Source of the DNA: an uncultured Flavobacteriaceae bacterium
GTDB lineage: Bacteria; Bacteroidota; Bacteroidia; Flavobacteriales; Flavobacteriaceae
Length of the DNA: 64,000 nt
NCBI GenBank assembly: GCA_947487895.1
Contig: CANKYF010000009.1
Span: 1-64,000, forward strand
Direction of reading: 5' to 3'
The notes under the pieces: model-generated
What the model was told of the DNA's origin: nothing
Seen by the model: only the letters and a program-made list of their open reading frames with translations
Database searches by the model: none
Shown here: positions 35,991-44,808 of the stretch, in pieces
Position numbering within the stretch: position 1 is the stretch's first letter
Layout of the letters: the number at the start of each line of letters is the position of its first letter
Translations under genes and position numbers: made by a program

Positions 35991-36998
35991 ATGGTTACAT
36001 TAAAGCAGCTGGCAAAAGAGTTGAATGTTTCAATTTCAACAGTTTCAAAAGCACTAAATAATAGTGAAGAGATTGGTGAAGAAACGGTTAGACGCGTAAA
36101 AGAGTTGGCTGAACTTTACAACTACAAACCCAATAAAGTAGCTTTAAGTTTAAAGCAAAATAAAACCAAAACCATTGGGGTTATTATTCCTAATATATTA
36201 AATCATTTTTTGGCCAAAGTACTATATGGTATAGAAAAAGAAGCTACTAAATTAGGGTACAATATAATAACCTGCATTTCTAACGAGTCTTTAGAAAAAG
36301 AAAAAGAGAGTCTGCAAATTCTAGGAAATGGTAGTGTAGACGGATTTATTTTATCTGTTGCAGAAGAAACCCAAGTAAAAAACGAAGTAGATCATTTTAG
36401 AAAAACCATTAGCCAAGGCTTACCTATAGTCATGTTTGATAGGGTTGCTCATGATGTCATGTGCGATAAAGTAATTGTAGATGATTTTGATGCAACTTAT
36501 AATGCTGCTAAAGGATTATTAGAAGAAGGAAGGCAACGAATAGCTTTTATTAGTAATATAGAAAAAACCAGTGTTGGTAAATTAAGAGAAAGAGGTTATG
36601 CTAAAGCCATTTTAGAAAACCATGATATGGAACTCTTAATTTTAAGTATTAAAAAGAAAGACGACCACCAAAAGAAAATAAAATCATTTCTTAAAAAGAA
36701 TCCACATATAGATGGTGTTATTTCTGCAGATAGTTCTTCAGGCATAATGGCTATTAATACAGCTGTAAATTTGGGCAAAAAAGTACCTAAAGATATTTCG
36801 GTTATAGGGTTTGCCAGTAAATCAGATTCTAACCATGCATTGCCAAGACTTACTACAATTAGGCAACATGCTAAGGTAATTGGGGCAAATACAGCTCAAA
36901 TGTTGATACATAGACTACAAAACATGCATTTAAATGAAGATGTTAAGACTAAGATAATTAAGACAAGTCTAATAAAAACAAAGTCAACTCTTCAGTAA
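35991..36998 (+). CDS. LacI/PurR family transcriptional regulator
   Basis: 335 residues from the ATG at 35991 (MVTLKQLAKELNVSISTVSK), where the helix-turn-helix starts at once as in the family; an upstream TTG at 35961 would add ten odd residues and is rejected. The hinge helix is at about 48-58 (KVALSLKQNKT) and the effector domain follows (KTIGVIIPNILNHFLAKVLY, DGFILSVAEET, GLPIVMFDRVAHDV, DGVISADSSSGIMAINTA). It binds DNA as a dimer and releases or binds on a small sugar or nucleoside. No sugar operon is next to it, so the target may be the small lipoprotein at 37359 or distant. Confidence 0.92.
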   Translation: MVTLKQLAKELNVSISTVSKALNNSEEIGEETVRRVKELAELYNYKPNKVALSLKQNKTKTIGVIIPNILNHFLAKVLYGIEKEATKLGYNIITCISNESLEKEKESLQILGNGSVDGFILSVAEETQVKNEVDHFRKTISQGLPIVMFDRVAHDVMCDKVIVDDFDATYNAAKGLLEEGRQRIAFISNIEKTSVGKLRERGYAKAILENHDMELLILSIKKKDDHQKKIKSFLKKNPHIDGVISADSSSGIMAINTAVNLGKKVPKDISVIGFASKSDSNHALPRLTTIRQHAKVIGANTAQMLIHRLQNMHLNEDVKTKIIKTSLIKTKSTLQ

Positions 36999-37358
36999 AT
37001 GTAATCTATTACTTTCAAATTTGTATTTTGTCTAATAAATATGCTTTTAATCGATTAATTTGATTTAGAATAACGCTTTAGCATATTTTTACATCAGTTA
37101 ATCGATATTTCATAAAGTATTCCCTCTTGTCTTTTAACCGTTAATTACTCCATTTTTTTTAAGTGATGTTTTTTTAAATCACATTCTCTCAAACATTAGA
37201 AATCTATTTGCTTTTATAAGCCTAAGGTTTTTTGAAATTAATTATTCCATTTTCACCCTCAATTAAGGTTTTGTTTATCAAAGTCTTAGAGAACGTTTAT
37301 TATTAAAATTTAAATAAAGAAAATAGAAATAATTATTAACCAAAAATCACAATTTATT
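36999..37358. other. 360-bp gap with repeated palindromic motifs
   Basis: No protein gene seen. The gap contains TTAATCGATTAA at 37047-37058, a second TTAATCGATA at 37098-37107 and the shared 12-mer at 37069-37080, then A/T-rich DNA up to the small lipoprotein. It is best read as a control region. Confidence 0.45.
37047..37107. promoter_or_regulatory. Candidate LacI-type operator cluster
   Basis: TTAATCGATTAA (37047-37058) is a perfect 12-bp palindrome with central CG, the general form of LacI-family sites. AATAACGCTTTA (37069-37080) repeats a site upstream of the regulator gene, and TTAATCGAT recurs at 37098. The cluster lies upstream of the small lipoprotein gene. Confidence 0.35.
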
Positions 37359-37502
37359 ATGAAAGCCCTAAAATTTACTTTAATTATCGCAGTAGTATTT
37401 GCAACTTTTACTTCTTGTACCAAACAAGATTTGAGTGAGGATGATTTGCTTGAAGACTCTAATACTACAATGCCATCTACTGGAGGAAAAATAGATGACT
37501 AA
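37359..37502 (+). CDS. Small lipoprotein (47 aa)
   Basis: The frame reads MKALKFTLIIAVVFATFTSC followed by TKQDLSEDDLLEDSNTTMPS and TGGKIDD. The first 20 residues are a clean SPII leader with lipobox FTSC, and the mature part is 28 residues, acidic. A strong terminator follows at 37529-37557, so it is a one-gene transcript. It lies directly before the TPR kinase/response-regulator pair. A peptide signal or envelope role is possible; function unknown. Confidence 0.65.
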   Translation: MKALKFTLIIAVVFATFTSCTKQDLSEDDLLEDSNTTMPSTGGKIDD

Positions 37503-37528
37503 ATCTAATATTGAATTGATAAAAAAAA

Positions 37529-37557
37529 GGGTTCTTAAATATAAGAACCCTTTTTTT
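37529..37557 (+). terminator. Strong intrinsic terminator
   Basis: GGGTTCTTA (37529-37537) and TAAGAACCC (37542-37550) form a perfect 9-bp stem with a 4-base loop, followed by seven T. Ends the small lipoprotein transcript. Confidence 0.9.
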
Positions 37558-37612
37558 ATTGCAAGAAAAAAAAATATAGATAAATTTGATAAAATAGTTA
37601 AGGATTTATTTT

Positions 37613-39442
37613 TTGAAGTTTATTTTACTTAAGATATTATTATTATCAACATGTTTTGTTTACGGGCAGAATAACAGTTTAGCCATAATTGACTCTTTAA
37701 AGCAATCAATTAATAAGAAAAACGAAGATTCAACTGGAATAGCTAGGGTTAATTATAATATAGCAGAAATATATAGGAAGACGACTCCTTTGACTGATAG
37801 CGCATACTTTTATTATAATAAAGCTGGTAAATTCTATAAAAAATTAAATGATAAGCTTAATACTGCCAGAGTAATGTATGGAATTGCAGTCATACAAAAA
37901 AACGAAAAAGACTTTATTGGTAGTGAAGTAACTTCAATTGAAGCAATTACTCTACTGAAATCATTACAAAAATCTGATAATGTAAATAAATATATATCTT
38001 TTATTTACAATAATTTGGGAATTGTTTCTGATGAGTTAGAAAGATATCAAGAATCAGTTAAATACTATAATAAATCGATAGAGTTAAAAAGAAACTTGAA
38101 AGGAGATTATAAAACAAGTATTGAAAATACTTTAAATAATCTAGCAGAAAGCCATAAGAGAGCTGGAGAATTTGAATTAGCTAAAAACTATTATGAGGAA
38201 TTACTAGATATTAAAAAATTAAAAAAGAATCGACCAGAAATTTATGCTTTAATCTTAGATAATTATGCCCATACTTTATATTTATCAAAAGACTTGAAAC
38301 GAATACCAGAATTATTTTTAAAAGCATTAAAAATCAGTGATAGTATCAATTATGAGGGTTATAACTCAATTATAATAAATCAACATTTAGGGGAATACTA
38401 TAATAGTGTAAATAAAATAGATTCTGCTTTATTTTATGCATACAGAGCTAAGAAAATATCAGAAAAATATCATAATGATGATTTACTAAAATCTTTACTT
38501 CTTTTATCAAAAATAGAAGAAGGTGAAAAATCTGCAGAACATTTGAAAGCCTATGTTAAATTAAATGATAGCTTACAAAAAGAGGAACGAAAAGTAAGAA
38601 ATAAATTTGCAAGAATCCGTTTCGAAACAGAACAATTAGAAGAAGAAAATATAAAAATAGCCAAAGAACGTATGTGGTTGCTTATTGTGTCTACTGTACT
38701 TATAATGGCATTCTTTTTATTATACCTTGTTATACGCCAAAGAGTTAAAAATAAAGAATTAGAATTTGTACAAAAACAACAAGAAACCAATGAAGAAATA
38801 TATAACCTCATGCTTTCACAAAGTGATACTATTGAAGAGGCTAGAACTTTAGAGAAAAAGCGAATTTCAGAAGAATTACATGATGGCGTTTTGGGGCGCT
38901 TATTTGGAACACGTTTAAGTTTAGACAGTCTTAATTTTAATAACACACCAGAAGCTGTAAAAACAAGAGGAGAATACATAGACTCTCTTAAAAATATAGA
39001 AGAAGATATTAGAAAGGTATCTCACGAGTTAAATACAGATTTTATTGCTGGTGCTGGATTTAGAGATATTATTAAAACCTTGGTAGAAACACAATCTAGC
39101 GCTTACAAATTAAAGCATAGTTTAGAGCATGATGATAGTATAAATTGGGACCTGTTTTCTAATAAAACAAAAATTCATATTTATAGAATTATTCAAGAAT
39201 CTTTACATAATATTTATAAACATGCCAAGGCTTCTAGCGTAAATATTGGGTTTAAACCAAAAAATAATGTAATTTGCTTACAAGTACAAGATAATGGCGT
39301 TGGGTTTGATGTAAATAAAGCGAAGTCTGGTATTGGCTTAAAAAACATGAAATCTAGAATTAATGAAATTAATGGTGAGTTTAACCTATCATCATCTAAA
39401 CAAGAAGGAACTATCGTAAGTATAGAAATACCTCTAGCCTAA
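37613..39442 (+). CDS. TPR sensor histidine kinase (HisKA_3 type)
   Basis: 609 residues beginning at a TTG (37613); no ATG fits, and the TTG puts the signal peptide MKFILLKILLLSTCFVYG at the N-terminus. Periplasmic TPRs cover about 30-330 (FIYNNLGIVSDELERYQESV, ENTLNNLAESHKRAGEFELA). A membrane helix lies at about 352-372 (MWLLIVSTVLIMAFFLLYLV), then a coiled coil, HisKA_3 with His423 (SEELHDGVLGRLFGTRLSL), and HATPase with the N-box at IYRIIQESLHNIYKHAKA and DNGVGFD. NarL-type kinase; partner is the next gene, 11 bases downstream. Confidence 0.9.
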   Translation: MKFILLKILLLSTCFVYGQNNSLAIIDSLKQSINKKNEDSTGIARVNYNIAEIYRKTTPLTDSAYFYYNKAGKFYKKLNDKLNTARVMYGIAVIQKNEKDFIGSEVTSIEAITLLKSLQKSDNVNKYISFIYNNLGIVSDELERYQESVKYYNKSIELKRNLKGDYKTSIENTLNNLAESHKRAGEFELAKNYYEELLDIKKLKKNRPEIYALILDNYAHTLYLSKDLKRIPELFLKALKISDSINYEGYNSIIINQHLGEYYNSVNKIDSALFYAYRAKKISEKYHNDDLLKSLLLLSKIEEGEKSAEHLKAYVKLNDSLQKEERKVRNKFARIRFETEQLEEENIKIAKERMWLLIVSTVLIMAFFLLYLVIRQRVKNKELEFVQKQQETNEEIYNLMLSQSDTIEEARTLEKKRISEELHDGVLGRLFGTRLSLDSLNFNNTPEAVKTRGEYIDSLKNIEEDIRKVSHELNTDFIAGAGFRDIIKTLVETQSSAYKLKHSLEHDDSINWDLFSNKTKIHIYRIIQESLHNIYKHAKASSVNIGFKPKNNVICLQVQDNGVGFDVNKAKSGIGLKNMKSRINEINGEFNLSSSKQEGTIVSIEIPLA

Positions 39443-39453
39443 CTAAAATTTTT

Positions 39454-40128
39454 ATGACCAACCAAATAAAAATCTTAATGATTGATGACCATCCCATGAT
39501 TATTGAAGGTTATCAAAATACATTACAATTCACAAAAAAGGAAGATCAGGAATTATTTATAGATGTTGCCAATAATTGTGATGAAGCTTTAAAGTACATT
39601 GATAAATCTAGAAATTATGATAAGCAATATAATATCATTTTTGTAGATATTAGTTTACCATCTTCTTCAGATGGTAGTATGAACTCTGGCGAAGATTTAG
39701 CTGAATATGCAAGACAAGTACTGCCAAATACAAAGATTGTAGTGCTTACCATGTTTAATGAATCTTTTAGAATACACAATATTATAAAGAATATTAATCC
39801 GGAAGGATTTTTAATAAAAAGTGATTTAACGTCTAGTGAACTAGCGAGTGCTTTTCAAGCAGTCATAAATAATCCACCATTTTATAGCGGTACTGTTAAC
39901 AGTTATATTAGAAAAGTAATATCTAGTGATATTGTGATTGATGATAAAAACAGAAAGATTTTGCATTTATTATCGCAAGGAGTTAAAACCAAAAACTTGG
40001 CAGCTCATTTAGGGGTTTCTTTAAGTGCTGTAGAGAAAAGAAAAAAGCAATTAAAGGATGTTTTTTCGGTAGATGATGGTCAAGACGAAACTTTATTAAA
40101 AGAAGCCAGAAAAAAAGGTTTTGTATAG
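39454..40128 (+). CDS. LuxR/NarL-type response regulator
   Basis: 224 residues. Receiver at 1-130 with the acidic pair Asp12-Asp13 (LMIDDHPMIIEG), phospho-acceptor Asp65 (IIFVDISLP) and Lys near LIKSD. A LuxR-type helix-turn-helix lies at about 165-224 (ILHLLSQGVKTKNLAAHLGV and SLSAVEKRKKQLKDVF). The HTH is slightly unusual, with AAHLGVSLSAVEKRKKQ in place of the common SxxTVxxH. Output of the kinase at 37613; targets unknown. Confidence 0.9.
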   Translation: MTNQIKILMIDDHPMIIEGYQNTLQFTKKEDQELFIDVANNCDEALKYIDKSRNYDKQYNIIFVDISLPSSSDGSMNSGEDLAEYARQVLPNTKIVVLTMFNESFRIHNIIKNINPEGFLIKSDLTSSELASAFQAVINNPPFYSGTVNSYIRKVISSDIVIDDKNRKILHLLSQGVKTKNLAAHLGVSLSAVEKRKKQLKDVFSVDDGQDETLLKEARKKGFV

Positions 40129-40225
40129 AAAATACTACATTTTTTATTTGGGTTTATATTTTTTTTAAGAAAAATAACATTTTTTTCACCCCCAAACGTA
40201 AGATTATATCTAAAAATTATACATA

Positions 40226-40250
40226 AACCGTATAAAAAATACGGTTTTCC
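40226..40250 (+). terminator. Intrinsic terminator of the kinase/regulator pair
   Basis: AACCGTAT (40226-40233) and ATACGGTT (40239-40246) make a perfect 8-bp stem with loop AAAAA, followed by a short T-run. Confidence 0.65.
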
Positions 40251-40276
40251 CGCAATCCTAATACTACAAAAAGCAT

Positions 40277-40284
40277 TATATTTG
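40277..40284 (+). promoter_or_regulatory. -7 promoter box TATATTTG
   Basis: Perfect TAnnTTTG box between a terminator on its left and a GC-rich hairpin on its right, pointing at no protein gene on this strand. No clear -33 TTTG. Confidence 0.4.
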
Positions 40285-40290
40285 AGTGTC

Positions 40291-40390
40291 AACACTTCAA
40301 AAAAATTATTAATCCCTCAATTTTTTTTGTTGATAATAGCAATTTACAGCCCTGTGGAGGTGAGAGACCCACAGGGCTCTTCTTGTTTAA
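40291..40390 (+). ncRNA. Candidate small RNA (~100 nt) with GC-rich 3' hairpin
   Basis: Downstream of the box at 40277-40284. It includes GTGT/ACAC near the 5' end and ends with a perfect 10-bp stem, AGCCCTGTGG (40348-40357) and CCACAGGGCT (40369-40378), then a T-rich tail. There is no reading frame, and the next plus-strand gene is over 800 bases away. The hairpin could instead be only a two-way terminator between the convergent genes at 40128 and 40400. Confidence 0.35.
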
Positions 40391-40399
40391 AACTTTAGG

Positions 40400-40897
40400 T
40401 TAAAAAATATAAGCTTTATGATCCCAAAGAATCCCTATATATAAACCTAAGTATATAACGGCTACAATAAATTTTATAAATGTTGAGGTTATAAAGCCAA
40501 TAAACGAACCAAAGGCGGCTTTCATAGCTGTTTTAGAATCTGTTTTATTGAGTAATTCCCCCAAGTAAGCTCCAACAAATGGACCAATTACAATACCAAA
40601 TGGTATTGGGGCAAATAAGCCTATTACAAGTCCAATAGAAGTTCCTATCATACCATATTTGGTACCTCCAAAGCGTTTGGTACCCATGGCAGGAATTATA
40701 TAATCTAAAATCCAGATAAGTATGGCTACAATAAGGGTAATTACTAAAAAGGTTTTATCCATAGGTATAGCTTCAGAAAAATGCTGAATTAGTAAACCTA
40801 CCCAACTGGTTAGAGGTCCGGGTAACACAGGTAAAAAACTGCCAATAATACCTAAAACAAGAAATAAAGCAGCTATGAATATTAAAATGATGTCCAT
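40400..40897 (-). CDS. DUF456 family membrane protein
   Basis: 165 residues, almost entirely hydrophobic, with about five membrane segments. The conserved LGIIGSFLPVLPGPLTSWVG at the N-terminus and the Gly-rich GTKYGMIGTSIGLVIGLF / PFGIVIGPFVGAYLGEL repeats are those of the DUF456 family. Inner membrane; function of the family not established. Single gene. Confidence 0.85.
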   Translation of the reverse strand: MDIILIFIAALFLVLGIIGSFLPVLPGPLTSWVGLLIQHFSEAIPMDKTFLVITLIVAILIWILDYIIPAMGTKRFGGTKYGMIGTSIGLVIGLFAPIPFGIVIGPFVGAYLGELLNKTDSKTAMKAAFGSFIGFITSTFIKFIVAVIYLGLYIGILWDHKAYIF

Positions 40898-41205
40898 TAA
40901 AAATAGATTGTTTGTTCTTTAATTAGACACAAAAGTCTAAAAAACGTTACAAATAAAGGGGGAACATCATTTTTTAACATTTACAAATAATCTTAATTGA
41001 AAGTACTTTCTGTAGTAAATAGAAGAATTTAGCCAGAACAAAAGATTAGTGTAAAGAGCACTATTTTAACACTTTAGCTGTTTGTCGATTCTTGCCTTTT
41101 TTGTAGAGAACAGAATAACAGATTTATACAACAAATGTTCAATGTAGGAAAATATGTTTATTTCTGAATATAAATTAGAAGGACTTAAACTAAAACACTT
41201 TAAAA
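40898..41205. other. 308-bp gap between divergent genes
   Basis: No coding sequence recognised. It should hold the promoters for the DUF456 gene and the beta-helix gene at 41206, but no perfect TAnnTTTG box was found in either direction. Confidence 0.4.
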
Positions 41206-43431
41206 ATGAGAACACTAGTGAGAAAGCAATTATTAGTTCTTTTGCTCTGTATAACAGGCGCAAGCTTAAATGCACAAATTTTCTACTCTACAAATGGCAC
41301 AACAAATGTTGCAGCCCAACAAGTAGGAGAACCAAACCAACCCAATGGTACTGTAAAAACCAAGGCAGCACCTACAACAACACCCGATAATAGGGTAAAT
41401 GCAAGAACCGCATATGAAAATGCGGGAATACCTAACAGTATTATTTATAACAGTAGGTTTTTAGGTGATGGTGTTTTTGCCAGACAAATCTCTGATATGT
41501 GGGCAACTAAACAAACGGCCAAAAATGTACGTAAAGTAACGTCTAGGTCGGCAAATCCTCCTGCCGCTTCTAATGCTGTGATTTATATAAATTCAAGACA
41601 AATTCTTGATAATAACAGAAATAGAATTGCGAGTAATGATAATTTAACCTTTGTTTTTCAAGGTTGGATTAACCCAGGATGGCCAATAGCGGTTGGTTCT
41701 AACACCACTATTTGGATAGATGGTATTTTAAGCTATAATGGTTTTGATGCACCAAGAACAGCTACAGGCGCAGCTTTTACACCAAGACCCTCTAAATATG
41801 ATGGGGTGTTTAATATTAGACCTACAGGTGCATTTAGAGATGAGCCAACAAGTGCGGCTAACAAAGATCACAACACAGCGCTTTTAAACCAAAAATTTAA
41901 AGGGCCTAATAGATTTACTTATGCTATTGAAAATGTAAATGTTTTTGGTACAAGACGCGGAGAGATACTTGTAGCACAAGGAAATTACACAGATCCATCA
42001 AATCAAAAATTACCACAAGTAAACGGTTTAACGGTAATGAATGCCTCGAAAATCACCATTGAAGGTGTTACTATTAAAAATTCATTTCAAGGGTTGTTTC
42101 TGTCTCAATTGTCATTTGATGTAAATATTAATAATAACTTCATTGATAACTCATTATATAGAGCATTTCACTTAAAAGGTGCTTGGAACACTAACGGATG
42201 GGGATCTGTTAAAAATAACCTATTAACCAATTCAAAGTTTGATGGTATAGATTTAGATTCTTATGTATCTAGTTTCAATGTAAATGAAAACGTGGTGATA
42301 GGTGCAAGAGATCGATTATTAATTTGGACAGAAATTGACGCCTTTAAGAACACCATAAATAATAATGTTGGAATTGTTTTAGATGCAGCTACAGAAGGTA
42401 ATCCAATAGGTAATGCCGGTAAAGGAGCATATCAAGAAAATGGCACAGAAAAATCTAGAGAAGGTGTGCCTGGATTTAATGGAACAAATAATAACAAATG
42501 GACAAATAATCATAGTTTTTATGCCGAAAGAGCGTTTGATGGTTTTGTAATGCGTAAAGACCGTTTTATTCAGTTTAATACCATAGAGTTTACTAATAAC
42601 TACGTTTGGACTACCAAGGCAGATTTAGATAAACACAATCCTAAATCTGGAGTTACAAATGATGTTTATTATTTGGTAAGTAATGGTGGAGCTAGTGTTG
42701 CTGGAGCGCCAATAAATCAAGTTATTTCTTTAAGAAAAACTGGAGGAGACAGAAAATATGTTACAGGTGAAGCCGATGCTAGTAAACTTATAGCAAGATC
42801 TAATGTGGTCCTGGGATGGGAGCAATTTTTGGTAGAAAGTCATCCAAATGGTGGAGTAACTTTAAAAGCTTTATCTAACAATAAGTATGTGCAGGTGCCA
42901 AATTTAGATGCTAATGCGCCAGTACGTAATAATGGTAATTTTAAAGGAGATTGGGAGCAGTTTGAATGGAAATCTAAAGGCAATGGTAAAGTAGCATTAA
43001 AAAGCATGCATTCGGGCAAATGGTTACAAGGTGCTTGGAATGAAAATAACGGCATTATAAGAGCTCGTGGAAATCAAGATCTAGGTTGGGAAACTTTTGA
43101 CTTTGCCATAGTAAATCAAAGTGCAAAAAGTGTCAAAGAAAATATTTTAGCCATAGAGAATCAAGAAACAGATGTTTTTAAGGTGCAAGTTTATCCAAAC
43201 CCTGTTAAACAAGGTGAAGAATTATTTGTGAATTCTGGACTTTTAAGAGCTGGGGCTATAAGTTTAGATGTTTTTGATATATCTGGTAAAGTAATTTATC
43301 AAAAAGTGCATAGTAATGTACAAGTGGAGACCAAATTATCTGTTGATACTGCTAATTTTAAATCGGGAATTTATTTTATAAAAATTGCATCAAATGCATC
43401 AACTTCTATAAAAAAGATCTTGATTAATTAA
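41206..43431 (+). CDS. Secreted beta-helix protein with beta-trefoil domain and T9SS sorting domain
   Basis: 741 residues. Signal peptide at 1-23 (GASLNA|QIFY). Residues about 95-485 form a right-handed beta-helix (NASKITIEGVTIKNSFQGLF, NINNNFIDNSLYRAFHL, SVKNNLLTNSKFDGIDLDS). Residues about 486-650 are a fascin/RICIN-like beta-trefoil with three similar sections (VISLRKTGGDRKYVTG, VTLKALSNNKYVQV, VALKSMHSGKWLQG), likely carbohydrate-binding. Residues 660-741 are a T9SS type A tail (VYPNPVKQGEELFV ... KKILIN). Probably a surface polysaccharide-active or -binding protein. Not in a PUL. Confidence 0.75.
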   Translation: MRTLVRKQLLVLLLCITGASLNAQIFYSTNGTTNVAAQQVGEPNQPNGTVKTKAAPTTTPDNRVNARTAYENAGIPNSIIYNSRFLGDGVFARQISDMWATKQTAKNVRKVTSRSANPPAASNAVIYINSRQILDNNRNRIASNDNLTFVFQGWINPGWPIAVGSNTTIWIDGILSYNGFDAPRTATGAAFTPRPSKYDGVFNIRPTGAFRDEPTSAANKDHNTALLNQKFKGPNRFTYAIENVNVFGTRRGEILVAQGNYTDPSNQKLPQVNGLTVMNASKITIEGVTIKNSFQGLFLSQLSFDVNINNNFIDNSLYRAFHLKGAWNTNGWGSVKNNLLTNSKFDGIDLDSYVSSFNVNENVVIGARDRLLIWTEIDAFKNTINNNVGIVLDAATEGNPIGNAGKGAYQENGTEKSREGVPGFNGTNNNKWTNNHSFYAERAFDGFVMRKDRFIQFNTIEFTNNYVWTTKADLDKHNPKSGVTNDVYYLVSNGGASVAGAPINQVISLRKTGGDRKYVTGEADASKLIARSNVVLGWEQFLVESHPNGGVTLKALSNNKYVQVPNLDANAPVRNNGNFKGDWEQFEWKSKGNGKVALKSMHSGKWLQGAWNENNGIIRARGNQDLGWETFDFAIVNQSAKSVKENILAIENQETDVFKVQVYPNPVKQGEELFVNSGLLRAGAISLDVFDISGKVIYQKVHSNVQVETKLSVDTANFKSGIYFIKIASNASTSIKKILIN

Positions 43432-43450
43432 TCCTTTTACTACTGGTTTA

Positions 43451-43484
43451 AACCGTTTAAGATTAATTTCTTAAGCGGTTTTTT
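43451..43484 (+). terminator. Intrinsic terminator after the beta-helix gene
   Basis: AACCGTTTAAG (43451-43461) pairs with CTTAAGCGGTT (43470-43480), one G-U, loop of eight bases, then a T-run that overlaps the end of the convergent haloperoxidase gene. Confidence 0.75.
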
Positions 43485-44799
43485 ATTTTAAAGTATCAAC
43501 TATAAAACTGCCTAAATCTCTCCCTTGATTTACTCCAACTTCAACAGCTGCTCTATAGTGAATACCTCCATACATTCTGCTAATTGCAGCTTCGTCTGCA
43601 GCTTCATTAAAGGAGTTAAAACTTCTAATAGGTAATCCGTATGGGACCTCGGTATCATCATTAAAAGCAAAATTATCACCAAATATAGATGTTAACATGG
43701 TGCCAGCTGCACCAGATACTACACTATGGCCACTTGTATATTCTGGAAAAGGAGGTGTTTGAAGAATAGGTCTCCAATCACTATCAATATATTTATTAAT
43801 TAAGGTTTCAGGTCTAATTAAATTGCTCCTATATTTTTCGTCCCAACAACTTATAAATGCATCTGCTATAGCAATAGACGTTTTTGTAAAGGCATTGATA
43901 GTTTCGTTAAAATCGGTATTCTTTTTTTTACACGCAATTTTTGTAATACCAATCCAATGTGCTCCAGGAGTGATTTTTTTCTCGGCAAACATAAGATGTC
44001 CACGTGATACAGATACAAACGGATTACAGTCCCAAAATTGTGCAATTTGGACTTCTTCCGATGTGTCTCCTTTTTCATCAAGCGATACGCTTATATCATA
44101 AACTTCTTTTAATTCTTTATAGAACTTAGACGACGTATCTAAAGAAAAAGTAGGAGGAGGTACAGGTTTAAATTGATCTGCACTTTTTATAATGAAAGGT
44201 CTAATTTTGTTCCAGTGGGGTTCAATGCCATCCATATACGAAGGAGGTGTAGGCTGCCAACGTGATGGGTCTTGCGTGTTTTCGGTAAATTTTGACATAG
44301 TACGTGTCTCAGCATAATTATCTGTATTCATCCAAACAGCAATATGTTCTGCTACTTTAAGTCCATAAGCCTTAGAATTTTCAAATTCAAATTTGTTCTG
44401 TTGCTCCCAAATACTATATAAACTGTCTCTAAAGACTTCCATTTGGTTTTCAGAAAACAATAATCTTTTACTTAAATCTATGTGCGCTATTAGAGCTGAT
44501 AATTTGTAGTTGATATTGTTTTCATCATCAGGTTTAGGTATAGGTTCTAAATCTGAAATTTTGCCAACATATGAAAGTTGCGAATTACCTTTAAGGGCTA
44601 AAATTTCATTTGCCGCAATATTGGGATAAGCAAATACTCTACTTGCAACTGGTGGCGAAAAGATATCGTGAATCATTATTTCAATAGACATATCTACAGA
44701 AGCATAATAATCTTTAGGCGTAATAATTATAGGTGTATCTTTTGAGCAAGAAGTAAGGATGATTAAGAGCAAAGTTGCTATAAACGTAATTTTTTTCAC
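43483..44799 (-). CDS. Vanadium-dependent haloperoxidase (PAP2 superfamily) lipoprotein
   Basis: 438 residues with lipobox Cys18 (IILTSC|SKD). The vanadate-binding set is present: Lys322 and Arg329 (WDEKYRSNLIRPE), SGHS at 356-359 (PFPEYTSGHSVVSGAAG), and Arg408 with His414 (SRMYGGIHYR). By family it oxidises halide with hydrogen peroxide to a hypohalous species; acid phosphatase is the alternative for this fold. Nine bases separate it from the FG-GAP protein upstream, a pairing common in Bacteroidota. Exposed to periplasm or surface. Confidence 0.88.
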   Translation of the reverse strand: MKKITFIATLLLIILTSCSKDTPIIITPKDYYASVDMSIEIMIHDIFSPPVASRVFAYPNIAANEILALKGNSQLSYVGKISDLEPIPKPDDENNINYKLSALIAHIDLSKRLLFSENQMEVFRDSLYSIWEQQNKFEFENSKAYGLKVAEHIAVWMNTDNYAETRTMSKFTENTQDPSRWQPTPPSYMDGIEPHWNKIRPFIIKSADQFKPVPPPTFSLDTSSKFYKELKEVYDISVSLDEKGDTSEEVQIAQFWDCNPFVSVSRGHLMFAEKKITPGAHWIGITKIACKKKNTDFNETINAFTKTSIAIADAFISCWDEKYRSNLIRPETLINKYIDSDWRPILQTPPFPEYTSGHSVVSGAAGTMLTSIFGDNFAFNDDTEVPYGLPIRSFNSFNEAADEAAISRMYGGIHYRAAVEVGVNQGRDLGSFIVDTLK

Positions 44800-44808
44800 T
44801 ATTAAAAT

